This document shows, piece after piece, positions 52,397 to 61,787 of a DNA stretch of 64,000 nucleotides. Where the stretch lies: NCBI GenBank assembly GCA_029260115.1, contig JAJDDW010000113.1, positions 1 through 64,000 on the forward strand, read 5' to 3'. The notes under the pieces were generated by a model. That model saw nothing but the letters and a program-made list of their open reading frames with translations. It did not search any database and was not told the DNA's origin. The stretch comes from Phycisphaerae bacterium. GTDB taxonomy: Bacteria > Planctomycetota > Phycisphaerae > UBA1845. Position numbers and translations under genes: made by a program. Every line of letters starts with the position of its first letter. Position 1 is the stretch's first letter.

Positions 52397-55300
52397 ATGA
52401 CGAATCGCCAAGCGGATACCATCAACCAGCGGGCACGCGAGATCGGATTTGAAATATTCGAATCCGCCGCTCAGGCTCAGCCTCACGTCTGGCAAAAAGC
52501 TTGGTGGCTTGAGCAAATGACGACCGCACTGGACCCATACCCCGCGTTGCAAACACGACTTTTCCAGTTCGTAGACTGCCTCCCCGCGCTCCAGACCAAC
52601 CGAGACATCGCCCGCCATTTGCGGGAATATGTCGACCCCAACCAAACCCCTTGGCCACGATTCACGGCTGCGGTATTGGGGGCTGGTCGATGGCAAAGCT
52701 GGCGGGAAGAATTCCTAGGCAAGGTAGCCGGCGTCGGCGCGATCCAAATGGCCCATCGCTTCATCACCGGCTATGACATTCCCACAGCCATGAAAACCAT
52801 CCAGCGACTACGGGGTCAAGGCATGGCTTTCACCATGGACGTACTCGGAGAATCCACCACCAGCTACGCACGGGCAGACGCTTACGCCCAACTTTATCAC
52901 GATCTAATTCGCGAACTGCCGCAGCGATCTGAGCTTTGGTCTAGCAACCCAGACATCGACCGCGACCACTTTGGCCCCATACCGCGCGTCAACTTGTCCA
53001 TTAAGCTAACCGGCTTGGACCCACATTTCGACGCCATCGATCCACAGCGGTCCATCCGCGTAGTGAGCGAAAGACTCCGACCATTATTGCGCCAAGCGCG
53101 GCAGGTTGGCGTGTTCATCAATATCGATCTTGAATCCACCAAGCACCGAGAAATCACATTCGAACTGTTTAAGTCCATACTGATGGAAGATGAATTTCGC
53201 GATTGGACTAACATCGGTATCGTCGTCCAAGCCTACCTGCGCAGTAGCGAACAAGACCTTCGCAGCCTACTAGATTGGGGTAAACGGCGCGGACATCGAT
53301 TCTCCATTCGATTAGTCAAAGGTGCGTACTGGGACGCAGAAACTGCGGCTGCGGTACGTAACTATAAAACGCCACCAGTCTGGACCCGCAAGTGGGAATC
53401 AGACGCTTGCTACGAACGTCTCACCCGCATCATGCTAGAAAACACGCACCTCATTCGATCGGCGTTCGCCTCACACAACGTGCGATCGCAGGCCTACGTG
53501 TTAGCCGTGGCTGAGTCGCTGGGCTTGTCTCGGCGACATTTTGAATCGCAAATGCTTTACGGAATGGGCGATCCTCTCAAAAGCGCCATGATTAAACTAG
53601 GCGTCTGCCTACGGGTGTATTGCCCTTATGGTGATCTCATGCCCGGCATGGGATACCTCATCCGTCGCCTACTCGAAAACAGTTCTAACGACAGCTTCTT
53701 GAAGCAGTCGTTTACCGATCGAACCTCTCACGAAAGACTTTTGCAAGACCCCGCTATCGCTCAGCCGCCTAGCGGACCTTTGCCTCAGCGATGCTATCAA
53801 AATACTTTTCCCGAGGAATCTATGTCAACCTTTAAGAACGCCTCCCACACCAATTTCGCCAACGCCGACAACCGCGATAAACTTATCGGCGCGATTCAAT
53901 ACGTGCGCGGCGAATCTTCTCGACAATATCCCGCCATCATCGACGGAGAACCTGTCACTACCAGCGACACCTTCGCGTCATGCAATCCGTCCAACAGCGC
54001 CGAAATCATCGGACGTGTCACCATGACAACGACTACCGACGCAGACCGCGCCGTAGCCGCCGCTACGCGGGCATTCGATTCATGGCGTCACACCTCAGCC
54101 GCTGTCCGGGCTGATCTGTTGCGAAAAGTGGCCGACTGTCTGGAAGCCAGACGCTTCGAGTTAGCCGCCACAATGATTCTCGAAGTCGGCAAACCCTGGC
54201 GCGAGGCCGACGCCGACGTTACCGAAGCCATCGACCATTGGCGCTACAACGCCGACCAAGTCGAGCACCTAGCTTGTCATCCGCGCCTTAGAAATCTGCC
54301 CGGCGAGGACAATCAGCTAACCTATTCACCTAAAGGCGTTTGCGCGGTCATCTCTCCTTGGGCGTTTCCCCTGGCTATTCTTTCCGGCATGACCAGTGCC
54401 GCCTTAGCTGCTGGCAACACAGTAGTTATAAAACCAGCATGCGAGGCCGCGATTTTAGCTGCGAAACTTTTCGAGACCCTTATGGAAACGGGCTTCCCCG
54501 CCGGCGTGATAAACTTCCTGCCAGGACGCGGCGAACAGGTGGGGTGCCATCTTGTGGAACATAGCGGCGTCAACATCGTCGCCTTCACTGGGTCACAGGC
54601 CGTGGGCACCAACGTCATCCGAGCAGGGTCAATCGTGCGTCCCAGTCAGGCGTTTATCAAAAAAATGATCGTCGAAATGGGTGGCAAGAACGCCATCATC
54701 GTCGATAGTGACGCCAATCTCGACGAAGCGGTCCAAGCCATACTCGAATCGTCGTTTGGCTATGCGGGCCAAAAATGTAGCAGTTGTAGTCGCGTGATCG
54801 TAATCAATGACATTTTCGACGAACTCGCCATGCGACTTACCGAAGCCGTCAAAAGTCTAACCCTGGGTTCCGCGGAACTGCCAGCCACCAACGTGGGGCC
54901 GGTCATCAACGCCCAAGCCGTGGCTCGCTTCAATGAATATCTTGATCTCGCCCGTCAAGAAGCAAGCATCCTCGTACAAGCTTCACTTCCTGAAGATGCA
55001 ACTTCTGGGTACTACGCCGCGCCAACGGTCATGGTAGATGTCAAACGCGACGCCCGCATCGCCCAAGAAGAAATCCTCGGGCCTATGCTGGTCTTACTAA
55101 AAGCAGCCAATTTCGATGAAGCGTTGGACATAGCCAACTGCACGCGATATGCCCTCACCGGCGGCATATTCTCCAGAAGCCCAGACCACATCAATCGTGC
55201 AAAACAAGAATTCGCCGTGGGTAATCTATATATCAACCGCAGCATCACAGGCTCTCAGGTAGACGCCCAACCCTTCGGCGGCTTTCGATTAAGCGGAACA

Positions 55301-55417
55301 GGGGTGAAAGCAGGCTCACCAGATTATTTGCTACATTTTATGGACGCCCGCTGCATTACGGAAAACACTCTACGTAGCGGTTTAGTACCAGATGAAAATC
55401 ATTCACAAATCGCGTAG
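52397..55417 (+). CDS. putA: Bifunctional proline dehydrogenase / P5C dehydrogenase
   Basis: 1006 residues from the ATG at 52397; an earlier in-frame ATG at 52319 adds 26 residues. N-terminal half: FAD-dependent proline dehydrogenase barrel with VNLSIKLTGLDPHFD, VFINIDLEST, LVKGAYWDAET and YGMGDP-type segments. C-terminal half: ALDH fold with SPWAFPLAILSG, FTGSQAVGTN, VEMGGKNAIIVD and FGYAGQKCSSCSR (catalytic Cys). It converts proline to glutamate, with channelling of the P5C intermediate. There is no ribbon-helix-helix DNA-binding domain, so this is the short, non-regulatory form. Around residue 476 the linker starts with ATG preceded by GAGGA, resembling the start of a free-standing dehydrogenase. 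Confidence 0.94.
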   Translation: MTNRQADTINQRAREIGFEIFESAAQAQPHVWQKAWWLEQMTTALDPYPALQTRLFQFVDCLPALQTNRDIARHLREYVDPNQTPWPRFTAAVLGAGRWQSWREEFLGKVAGVGAIQMAHRFITGYDIPTAMKTIQRLRGQGMAFTMDVLGESTTSYARADAYAQLYHDLIRELPQRSELWSSNPDIDRDHFGPIPRVNLSIKLTGLDPHFDAIDPQRSIRVVSERLRPLLRQARQVGVFINIDLESTKHREITFELFKSILMEDEFRDWTNIGIVVQAYLRSSEQDLRSLLDWGKRRGHRFSIRLVKGAYWDAETAAAVRNYKTPPVWTRKWESDACYERLTRIMLENTHLIRSAFASHNVRSQAYVLAVAESLGLSRRHFESQMLYGMGDPLKSAMIKLGVCLRVYCPYGDLMPGMGYLIRRLLENSSNDSFLKQSFTDRTSHERLLQDPAIAQPPSGPLPQRCYQNTFPEESMSTFKNASHTNFANADNRDKLIGAIQYVRGESSRQYPAIIDGEPVTTSDTFASCNPSNSAEIIGRVTMTTTTDADRAVAAATRAFDSWRHTSAAVRADLLRKVADCLEARRFELAATMILEVGKPWREADADVTEAIDHWRYNADQVEHLACHPRLRNLPGEDNQLTYSPKGVCAVISPWAFPLAILSGMTSAALAAGNTVVIKPACEAAILAAKLFETLMETGFPAGVINFLPGRGEQVGCHLVEHSGVNIVAFTGSQAVGTNVIRAGSIVRPSQAFIKKMIVEMGGKNAIIVDSDANLDEAVQAILESSFGYAGQKCSSCSRVIVINDIFDELAMRLTEAVKSLTLGSAELPATNVGPVINAQAVARFNEYLDLARQEASILVQASLPEDATSGYYAAPTVMVDVKRDARIAQEEILGPMLVLLKAANFDEALDIANCTRYALTGGIFSRSPDHINRAKQEFAVGNLYINRSITGSQVDAQPFGGFRLSGTGVKAGSPDYLLHFMDARCITENTLRSGLVPDENHSQIA

Positions 55418-55486
55418 AATAGAAACGATGAATTAAAGGTGGTCGAGGTCGGCTGCTTCGGGCTATGGAAATAGGAGTTTTTACAG

Positions 55487-55573
55487 ATGGATCTATCAGA
55501 ATTTATCAGCGCGCTTTTCGGAAATGTGGTTATTTTTGCGCTAGCCATACTCTTGGCTGTGGGTCTTTTTTAA
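55487..55573 (+). CDS. Possible 28-residue membrane protein
   Basis: ATG at 55487, nine bases after AGGAG, stop TAA at 55571-55573. The product is a short acidic start (MDLSEFISALFGN) then one hydrophobic helix (VVIFALAILLAVGLF). Its 3' end overlaps the tail of the GT9 gene on the other strand by 44 bases. Ribosome site and composition favour a real gene, but its size makes chance plausible. It is 69 bases past the putA stop, so it could be the last cistron of that transcript. Confidence 0.4.
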   Translation: MDLSEFISALFGNVVIFALAILLAVGLF

Positions 55574-56669
55574 TCGCCTCGATGTGGTTCAACAATACGC
55601 GCGGGCCAACAGCTGCATCCTCATGGGCGATGCACCGACGATGGCCCTGTGGACAGGGGCCTTGCGCTTGTCCGCATGGACTACAATCTAGGCTCGACGA
55701 AACGCTAACCACGCATGGATAATCGCTGGCGAGGACGCTATCGGTAACGGTGAACACCGTAACCGTGGGCTTGCCCAGTGTCCCAGATAAGTGCATCGGA
55801 AAAGAGTCGCTGGTTACGACAACGTCCAACTGTGACATCACGGCTGCTAAATCAGCTGGGGTTGGCGTGTTTCCTACCAGATCAACTGTCACAGCTGCAG
55901 ACGATAGCTCGCGCAGATCGTCAGCACGCACTACCCGCGTGGCATCAGGAAAACATGCTCGCACATCGTCCCGGGCAATGTCCCTACCGCCAAGCAGAAA
56001 CACGATGTAACCCGCGCCAACCATAAGCTCAGCTAACTCACGACAAGCGGAGATGGGGTAAGAACGCAGCGATTCAGGACTCCCCAAAGCCAGCCCGATA
56101 CGTTCACGGCCTACATCGGGCAGTAGCCAATGGTCTTGCTGCGCTGTCGGAACGACAATCGACGCCGGCTTTTTCGTTAGCGGCGAATGCAGGCAAGCGC
56201 TGAACACTTCGCGGCAACTACGGCGACTCCCCTGAGAAATCGATTCGATCCCCTCGAAACACATGTAATAATCATACCGATCGATGTCATCAGCTGATGG
56301 CGGATAGGAAATGACATTAGCTAGTCCCGGCGTTAGTGAAAACACCGCAGCCGCTTCGCTACGGCAGGCTATGTCGATGTTAACATCGGGATACGTCTCG
56401 ACCAGCGATTGCAGGCACGAGGCCACGACTAGCGTGTCCCCACCTCGACCAATAAAGCTCAGCAATAATCGCTCGTTCGAAAGTGATTGGCCCAGATATT
56501 GCCCAAGTCGACGATCCAAACTTTCCACCAATTCAACGGCCCCATCACGAAGCCCTAACCCAGCTTCCTCATCGTGTAACACGTAGGACTCACCCACCCG
56601 CAATTGAAACGCGAGCTGGCCTTGTCGATCACATACCTGAGAGTCAGCCTTGGCTTTGATGATTTGCAA
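55530..56669 (-). CDS. Glycosyltransferase family 9 (heptosyltransferase-like) protein
   Basis: 379 residues. The C-terminal Rossmann domain has the typical GT9 nucleotide-sugar site DVVVTSDSFPMHLSGTLGKPTVTVF near residue 290. The N-terminal domain begins after a 70-residue leading segment with RLLLSFIGRGGDTLVVASCLQSL. Such enzymes add heptoses or related sugars to LPS core or similar surface glycans. The Asp-x-x-Pro-Met-His motif is conserved. It ends the minus-strand isoprenoid group, 235 bases after nadK, so cotranscription is uncertain. Confidence 0.85.
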   Translation of the reverse strand: MQIIKAKADSQVCDRQGQLAFQLRVGESYVLHDEEAGLGLRDGAVELVESLDRRLGQYLGQSLSNERLLLSFIGRGGDTLVVASCLQSLVETYPDVNIDIACRSEAAAVFSLTPGLANVISYPPSADDIDRYDYYMCFEGIESISQGSRRSCREVFSACLHSPLTKKPASIVVPTAQQDHWLLPDVGRERIGLALGSPESLRSYPISACRELAELMVGAGYIVFLLGGRDIARDDVRACFPDATRVVRADDLRELSSAAVTVDLVGNTPTPADLAAVMSQLDVVVTSDSFPMHLSGTLGKPTVTVFTVTDSVLASDYPCVVSVSSSLDCSPCGQAQGPCPQGHRRCIAHEDAAVGPRVLLNHIEAIKKDPQPRVWLAQK

Positions 56670-56693
56670 AAGTTTGTAACCTCATAAAAAACT

Positions 56694-56721
56694 AGCCGCA
56701 CGCTTCAGCTTGCGCGGTGTT
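56694..56721. repeat. Dispersed palindrome, family B variant
   Basis: AGCCGCACGCTTCAGCTTGC continuing GCGG, near-identical in plan to the 16832 element. Between nadK and the GT9 gene. Confidence 0.6.
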
Positions 56722-56904
56722 GAGAAAGTTATAAGCAGTCAAGGAATTCAGACGCACCTATCGCGCCATGCCATAAACGGCTCCTCGATAGTCGTATCGG
56801 CCTATGTTGCGCAGGGCTAATGAAATAGAAAGTGCAAAAATATTCGATGTATCAAAAGACCGATAGGCCCGATAAAATTATCCTGATAGGACTGCCTGCA
56901 AATA

Positions 56905-57762
56905 TCACTCGTAGTTGGGCTGTTGACCCCAATGAAGTTTGGCAACCAGTTTATGCCATCGCGGGTAAAGCGGATTACGCACGATGTGCATGGCACAGAC
57001 AAATCGCTTAATGGTGACTCGATCACCCTCTTCCAGCGGCATTAAAACTTGACCATCGATAATGGCCGTCGTCCCAGCATTGACGCTTGACGCGATAACA
57101 TCAACCACACTATCACATTCAACCACCAAGGGCCTATGTGTCAAAGAATGGGGAGCCATGGGCGTCAACACAATGGCATCAACCCCGTGCTGAAGAATAG
57201 GACCACCCACAGATAAATTATGAGCCGTCGAACCGTTAGGCGTGCAGACAATCAAGCCATCGCCACGTACTTCGGTAAGCGGTAGATCATCAATAAAAAT
57301 GCCCAGCGACACCATCCTAAACGGCGCACCGGCCCGAATCACGCAATCATTGATGGCTATATGCGAATCGAGCACGCGACCCTCACGGGAAACGGTCACC
57401 TCAAGAATCATACGCTTACGGAGTAGCGACTCATCGCATAACGCACGCTGGAAATGGGCTTCTAATTCTGCCAGCGAAAACTCGGCCAAAAAACCGAGCT
57501 TGCCGATATTGACGCCAATCAGCGGCACTTGCTTTTCACCTAAGGAGCGAGCCGCGCTAATCAACGTACCGTCGCCACCGAGAACTATGAGTCGATCAAT
57601 GTCATCATCGCAAACACGCGAGCAATCAAGCCCCGTAGCCGTGCCGACAATTTGGCATTGAGACGCTGCAAAAGAGGCTAAACGGTCCATCGCCTCAGCC
57701 GCAGCCGCCTTATCCGGGTTGCTCAACAAGAAAATGCGTTTGTCAGAAACGGTCTTCGACAT
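56905..57762 (-). CDS. nadK: NAD kinase
   Basis: 285 residues, the normal length. ATP-dependent phosphorylation of NAD+ to NADP+. The family's invariant LIVLGGDGTLISAARSLG (GGDGT phosphate-binding loop, about residue 55) and NIGKLGFLAEF are visible, as is the substrate loop PNGSTAHNLSVGGPIL near residue 172. The C-terminal MAPHSLTHRPLVV segment also matches. It stands 66 bases after dxs in the same direction; supplying NADPH for isoprenoid synthesis is a plausible reason. Confidence 0.96.
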   Translation of the reverse strand: MSKTVSDKRIFLLSNPDKAAAAEAMDRLASFAASQCQIVGTATGLDCSRVCDDDIDRLIVLGGDGTLISAARSLGEKQVPLIGVNIGKLGFLAEFSLAELEAHFQRALCDESLLRKRMILEVTVSREGRVLDSHIAINDCVIRAGAPFRMVSLGIFIDDLPLTEVRGDGLIVCTPNGSTAHNLSVGGPILQHGVDAIVLTPMAPHSLTHRPLVVECDSVVDVIASSVNAGTTAIIDGQVLMPLEEGDRVTIKRFVCAMHIVRNPLYPRWHKLVAKLHWGQQPNYE

Positions 57763-57828
57763 GAAATTGACCTATCACCCACAACTTTACGACGACTCTG
57801 TCACACATGCATGAGCTATTGAAAGCGA

Positions 57829-59760
57829 CTACCTTGAAACCAAGGCTTGGTCGCTGGTAGTTGAAATATCCGACGAACGGCGCGACGCACCTTTATCAAG
57901 CAACCGCAACAGTGTCGCCGCGATACCGGTCGCATCGAGACTACACTCCGCCAATTGACCCGCACGAGAACCGTGGGCGACAAAACGATCTTCTGGCAAA
58001 CCAAGACGCACCAACTTCGAGGCATCTAATCCCAGCTTCTGGGCCGTCTCCAACACCGCTGACCCGAAACCGCCTGAAACTGAATGATCTTCAACCGTCA
58101 CCACAGGCTGCCCGCCTACCAGCGCGTCATGCACCATCGCTTCATCCATCGGCTTAACAAACCGGGCCGCTACTACGCCAACTTCAATGCCCTCGCTTGA
58201 TAGCATTTCCGCAGCAGCTAACGCATGACTCGCCGTCGCGCCGTAGCACAACAGGGTAGCCGCCTCACCATCTCGCAGCGTACGCGATTTACCAAGTTCA
58301 AATGGTGGACAATCTGGCACCGGCGCAGGCACATCATCTCTCGGATAGCGAATAGCGCAAGGCTGATCCAGCGTAAGCCCCAGCTTCATCGCCGCAGCCA
58401 ATTCGACTTCGTCAATCGGAGCCATCAACACCATGCCGGGGAAGTTTCGCAGATAAGAAATATCAAGAAAACCGTGATGTACCGGGCCATCACTACCCAC
58501 CAAACCTGCCCGATCAAGGCAAAACATGACCGGCAAGCCTTGCAATACAACCTCTTGAAAAATTTGATCAAACGCACGCTGCAAAAAAGTGGAATAAATG
58601 GCTACGACCGGCTTCATGCCGGCCTTGCACATACCCGCAGCCATATCGATCGTACAGCTTTCTGCAATGCCAACATCAAGGCATCGGTCGGGAAATTTGT
58701 CTGCGAACAGATTTAGCCCTGTCCCGTCCGGCATACCAGCCGTCATCGCGAAGATGCGATCATCTTGCTCGGCTAGATCAACCAAACTTTCAGCAAAGGC
58801 CAGCGTCCAGCTTCTACCGCCGCTTTTCTTAACAACAACTTTGCCGCTTTCAACCGCGAATGGTTTAGGACTATGATATTTACCAGGCTCAGCCGACGCC
58901 CAATCACACCCCATCCCCTTCACCGTATGCACATGTAACAGTACCGGATGGTGTGCGTGTTTTAACATTTCGAGAAGTTCGACCAAGTGTCCAATATCAT
59001 GGCCATCAACCGGCCCCACGTATTGCAATCCCATCGCTTCAAAGACTTGACCAGGCGAAACCGTCGCCTTAATGCCTTCTTTTAAGTGCGCAATCATTTC
59101 AAAAGCTGGCTTGCCCAATAACGGAAGCTTGGGAAGCGTGCGCTTCGTGCGCGATTTCATCTCTTCATAAAAATTGCTCGCCCGAAACTTAGCCAGGTAT
59201 TCCGCCATCGCCCCTTGAGACGGCGCGATACCCCACTCGTTATCGTTGAGCACGATCAAACATTGCCGTTTCAACAAGCCCGCTTGGTTAAGTCCTTCGA
59301 AGGCGACGCCATTAACAATGCTCGCATCACCAACAACCGCCACCGTAGCCCGGTCGTTACCAAGCATTTGATCTGCCCTAGCCATGCCCACCGCCGTCGC
59401 GACAGCAGTCCCCGCATGACCTACGTTGAACAGGTCGTACTCGCTTTCGTAAATATCAGGAAACCCGCTAACACCACCGGGCTGACGCAACGTCTCAAAA
59501 CGCGCATGTCGACCAGTCAACAACTTATGCGGATAACATTGATGCCCTACATCCCACAGAAGGCGATCTTTTGAAAAATTGAAAACGCGATGTAGCGCGA
59601 TAGTCAACTCGGTCACGCCGAGGTTGCTGGTAAGATGGCCGCCATTTTGGCCTACAACCTGCAAAATGCGTTCACGTACTTCCGTCGCCAACGTGGCCAG
59701 CTGTCCCATGGATAATGGCGACAGATCATCAGGCGATTGAATATTATCCAACAAACTCAT
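57829..59760 (-). CDS. dxs: 1-deoxy-D-xylulose-5-phosphate synthase
   Basis: 643 residues, typical length. First step of the MEP pathway: pyruvate plus glyceraldehyde-3-phosphate to DXP with thiamine diphosphate. Visible are GGHLTSNLGVTELTIALH, DVGHQCYPHKLLTGR, the TPP region VVGDASIVNGVAFEGLNQAG with NDNEWGIAPSQGA downstream, and DRAGLVGSDGPVHHG with the substrate His. The TPP motif reads GDA instead of GDG. Preceded by the polyprenyl synthase gene and followed by nadK, all minus strand. Confidence 0.95.
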   Translation of the reverse strand: MSLLDNIQSPDDLSPLSMGQLATLATEVRERILQVVGQNGGHLTSNLGVTELTIALHRVFNFSKDRLLWDVGHQCYPHKLLTGRHARFETLRQPGGVSGFPDIYESEYDLFNVGHAGTAVATAVGMARADQMLGNDRATVAVVGDASIVNGVAFEGLNQAGLLKRQCLIVLNDNEWGIAPSQGAMAEYLAKFRASNFYEEMKSRTKRTLPKLPLLGKPAFEMIAHLKEGIKATVSPGQVFEAMGLQYVGPVDGHDIGHLVELLEMLKHAHHPVLLHVHTVKGMGCDWASAEPGKYHSPKPFAVESGKVVVKKSGGRSWTLAFAESLVDLAEQDDRIFAMTAGMPDGTGLNLFADKFPDRCLDVGIAESCTIDMAAGMCKAGMKPVVAIYSTFLQRAFDQIFQEVVLQGLPVMFCLDRAGLVGSDGPVHHGFLDISYLRNFPGMVLMAPIDEVELAAAMKLGLTLDQPCAIRYPRDDVPAPVPDCPPFELGKSRTLRDGEAATLLCYGATASHALAAAEMLSSEGIEVGVVAARFVKPMDEAMVHDALVGGQPVVTVEDHSVSGGFGSAVLETAQKLGLDASKLVRLGLPEDRFVAHGSRAGQLAECSLDATGIAATLLRLLDKGASRRSSDISTTSDQALVSR

Positions 59761-59877
59761 AGATACTCCCGGCCCTAGGCACGCTTCTCATACGTACCCA
59801 AAATCTTCAACTGACTGACTCAGCCATCACGGCATTATAGTGGCAAGTTAACGTCATTGGCAGTTCTCTTTTTATTT

Positions 59878-60765
59878 CTAATGCTTCCTATCAACCACAA
59901 ATCTGGCCAATTGTCGCAAATCGTCAGCCTCGTCACCCATGCTATCGAGACAAGCCAGCGCTGCGTCTCTAGCGCGCTGAGCTGCTTTTTGGCTTTCTTC
60001 TAGTCCAAAACACGCAGGATACGTCTGTTTTCCCGCAAGACCGTCCTTGCCCACAGCCTTGCCAAGCTCATGCTGCGTCGACGTTACGTCCAATAAATCA
60101 TCGGCGATTTGGAAAGATTGTCCCAACATATGACCAAATTGAGCAAGCTGATTCACAAATTTATCGTTACCCGCCCCACACATCGCCCCCATCCGACAGG
60201 CCGCCTCGAATAGTCGTGCGGTTTTTCTAGCATGAATGTACGACAATAACTCGCGCGAACTGGCTTGATCTTGCCCCACCACATCAGCCGCCTGACCACC
60301 TATCATGCCCGACCAACCGGTCGCCAGCGCCAACTCTTGCACGAGCTGCACCCGAAGACTGGCTTCGGCCTTGAGTTCGCTCAATAGCGTAAAGGCTAGT
60401 GCAGACAGCGCATCGCCGGCTAAGATAGCGATCGCTTCCCCGAATTTTCGATGACACGTAGGTCGACCGCGACGAAGATCATCGTCATCCATCGCAGGCA
60501 AATCGTCATGGATCAAACTAAAAGCGTGAATACATTCCACTGCCGCAGCCACTGACCAAGCGTGACCGCGATCGCCACCAACCAGCTCGCAGCATCGCAC
60601 GACAAGAAATGGACGAATGCGCTTTCCAGGCGCAAGCGCCGAATATCGCATAGCCTCAAATAATGGGGAATGCGAATCCTCCGCACCGTCAGTCAGCAAC
60701 TTATCAAAACGTCGATCAAATTCTGTTGCGAAAGCTTGAAGTATATTGTTTATAGTATTAGCCAT
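59878..60765 (-). CDS. Polyprenyl diphosphate synthase (FPP/GGPP type)
   Basis: 295 residues. It extends isopentenyl diphosphate units onto an allylic primer. The first Asp-rich motif is in DDLPAMDDDDLRRGRPTCHRKFGE (DDxxxxD, the bacterial FPP/GGPP form with an insertion), and the second is DDLLDVTSTQHELGKAVGKD. Residues before the first motif (SLIH) suggest a short- to medium-chain product, but chain length cannot be read reliably. dxs lies 117 bases downstream, oleB 131 bases upstream. In other bacteria it is often joined to xseB, which is absent here. Confidence 0.92.
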   Translation of the reverse strand: MANTINNILQAFATEFDRRFDKLLTDGAEDSHSPLFEAMRYSALAPGKRIRPFLVVRCCELVGGDRGHAWSVAAAVECIHAFSLIHDDLPAMDDDDLRRGRPTCHRKFGEAIAILAGDALSALAFTLLSELKAEASLRVQLVQELALATGWSGMIGGQAADVVGQDQASSRELLSYIHARKTARLFEAACRMGAMCGAGNDKFVNQLAQFGHMLGQSFQIADDLLDVTSTQHELGKAVGKDGLAGKQTYPACFGLEESQKAAQRARDAALACLDSMGDEADDLRQLARFVVDRKH

Positions 60766-60896
60766 TAGATTTTTAGTTCAATGAATACAACAGAGCAACA
60801 ACTCCTTTTTTGATTACAAGATGACATGGGTAAGCCTCCGTACAATTCGAGCGGCGAACGCCAGCGATCCGTGTCTTCAATTTGACATCCAGCGAC

Positions 60897-61778
60897 TTAC
60901 GCACCTTCCTCCAAAAAGCGCATCACCAATGGCCTGATTTCTTCAATTGCCTCTTCGACCACATAATGCCCAGCCTCTTCGAAGTAGTGTGTCTTTGCCT
61001 TGGGGAAACGCACTTGCCACTGCTGCAAATACCAGTCATTAAAGCAAAAATCCTGCGCTCCCCAGCAAATCAACATAGGGTAATCGCAAAAAATAGAAAG
61101 CAAGTCCTCCGTATGCTTGATCGTATCGTAACTCGCGGCCCCCTTCGTCAGTGGGATATCCTTCACAAATTGATGCACCGCAATGCGATTGGCGTAATTA
61201 TCGTAGGGCAACAAATACCCACGCTTCACCGCAGCGGATATGCGCGATGGATGCGCCAACGCCATCCGCGTAGCCGGCAACGCAAACCCGTTGAACCCGC
61301 GCACAATAATCTCACCCAACACAGGCCAGCGACAAACACGAATACTAAACGGACAAGGCCCTGAAAACGCAGCCGTATTAAACACCACAAATTTCCGCAC
61401 CAACGCTGGATGGTCCACCGCCCAGCCAAAACCAATCGCACCGCCCCAATCATGCACGCCAAGTGTAATATCTTTAACATCAAGGGTGGTTAAGAGTCGA
61501 TCGAGATTGGCTATGTGCCGCGAAAGCGTGTACGCATATCGCTGAGGCTTATCCGAAAAACCACAGCCCACATGATCCGGTACGATCACACGATATTGAC
61601 CGCTAAGCGACTTAATCAGTTCACGATAATAAAATGACCAGGTCGGATTGCCGTGCAGCAACACCACGACAGGCCCTTCGCCTTCATCGAGATAGTGCAT
61701 CCGAACTTGATTTTCTAGCTGGAGGTAGTGAGATTGAAACGGATAAAGTTCACCTAAGTCATGGCGTGGTAAAATCAT
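60897..61778 (-). CDS. oleB: OleB-like alpha/beta hydrolase (beta-lactone decarboxylase candidate)
   Basis: 293 residues. Haloalkane-dehalogenase-like fold: oxyanion motif LHGNPTWSFYYREL, the nucleophilic Asp in VHDWGGAIGFGWA, and the catalytic His in EEAGHYVVEEA. Further segments typical of OleB are VIVPDHVGCGFSDKP, VVFNTAAFSGPCPF and LPYDNYANRIAVHQFVKDIPL. In the ole pathway this enzyme decarboxylates the cis-beta-lactone made by OleC to a long-chain olefin. The gene starts nine bases after the oleA stop codon, supporting a shared role. oleC and oleD are not next to it. Confidence 0.85.
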   Translation of the reverse strand: MILPRHDLGELYPFQSHYLQLENQVRMHYLDEGEGPVVVLLHGNPTWSFYYRELIKSLSGQYRVIVPDHVGCGFSDKPQRYAYTLSRHIANLDRLLTTLDVKDITLGVHDWGGAIGFGWAVDHPALVRKFVVFNTAAFSGPCPFSIRVCRWPVLGEIIVRGFNGFALPATRMALAHPSRISAAVKRGYLLPYDNYANRIAVHQFVKDIPLTKGAASYDTIKHTEDLLSIFCDYPMLICWGAQDFCFNDWYLQQWQVRFPKAKTHYFEEAGHYVVEEAIEEIRPLVMRFLEEGA

Positions 61779-61787
61779 GCGAAGCTA

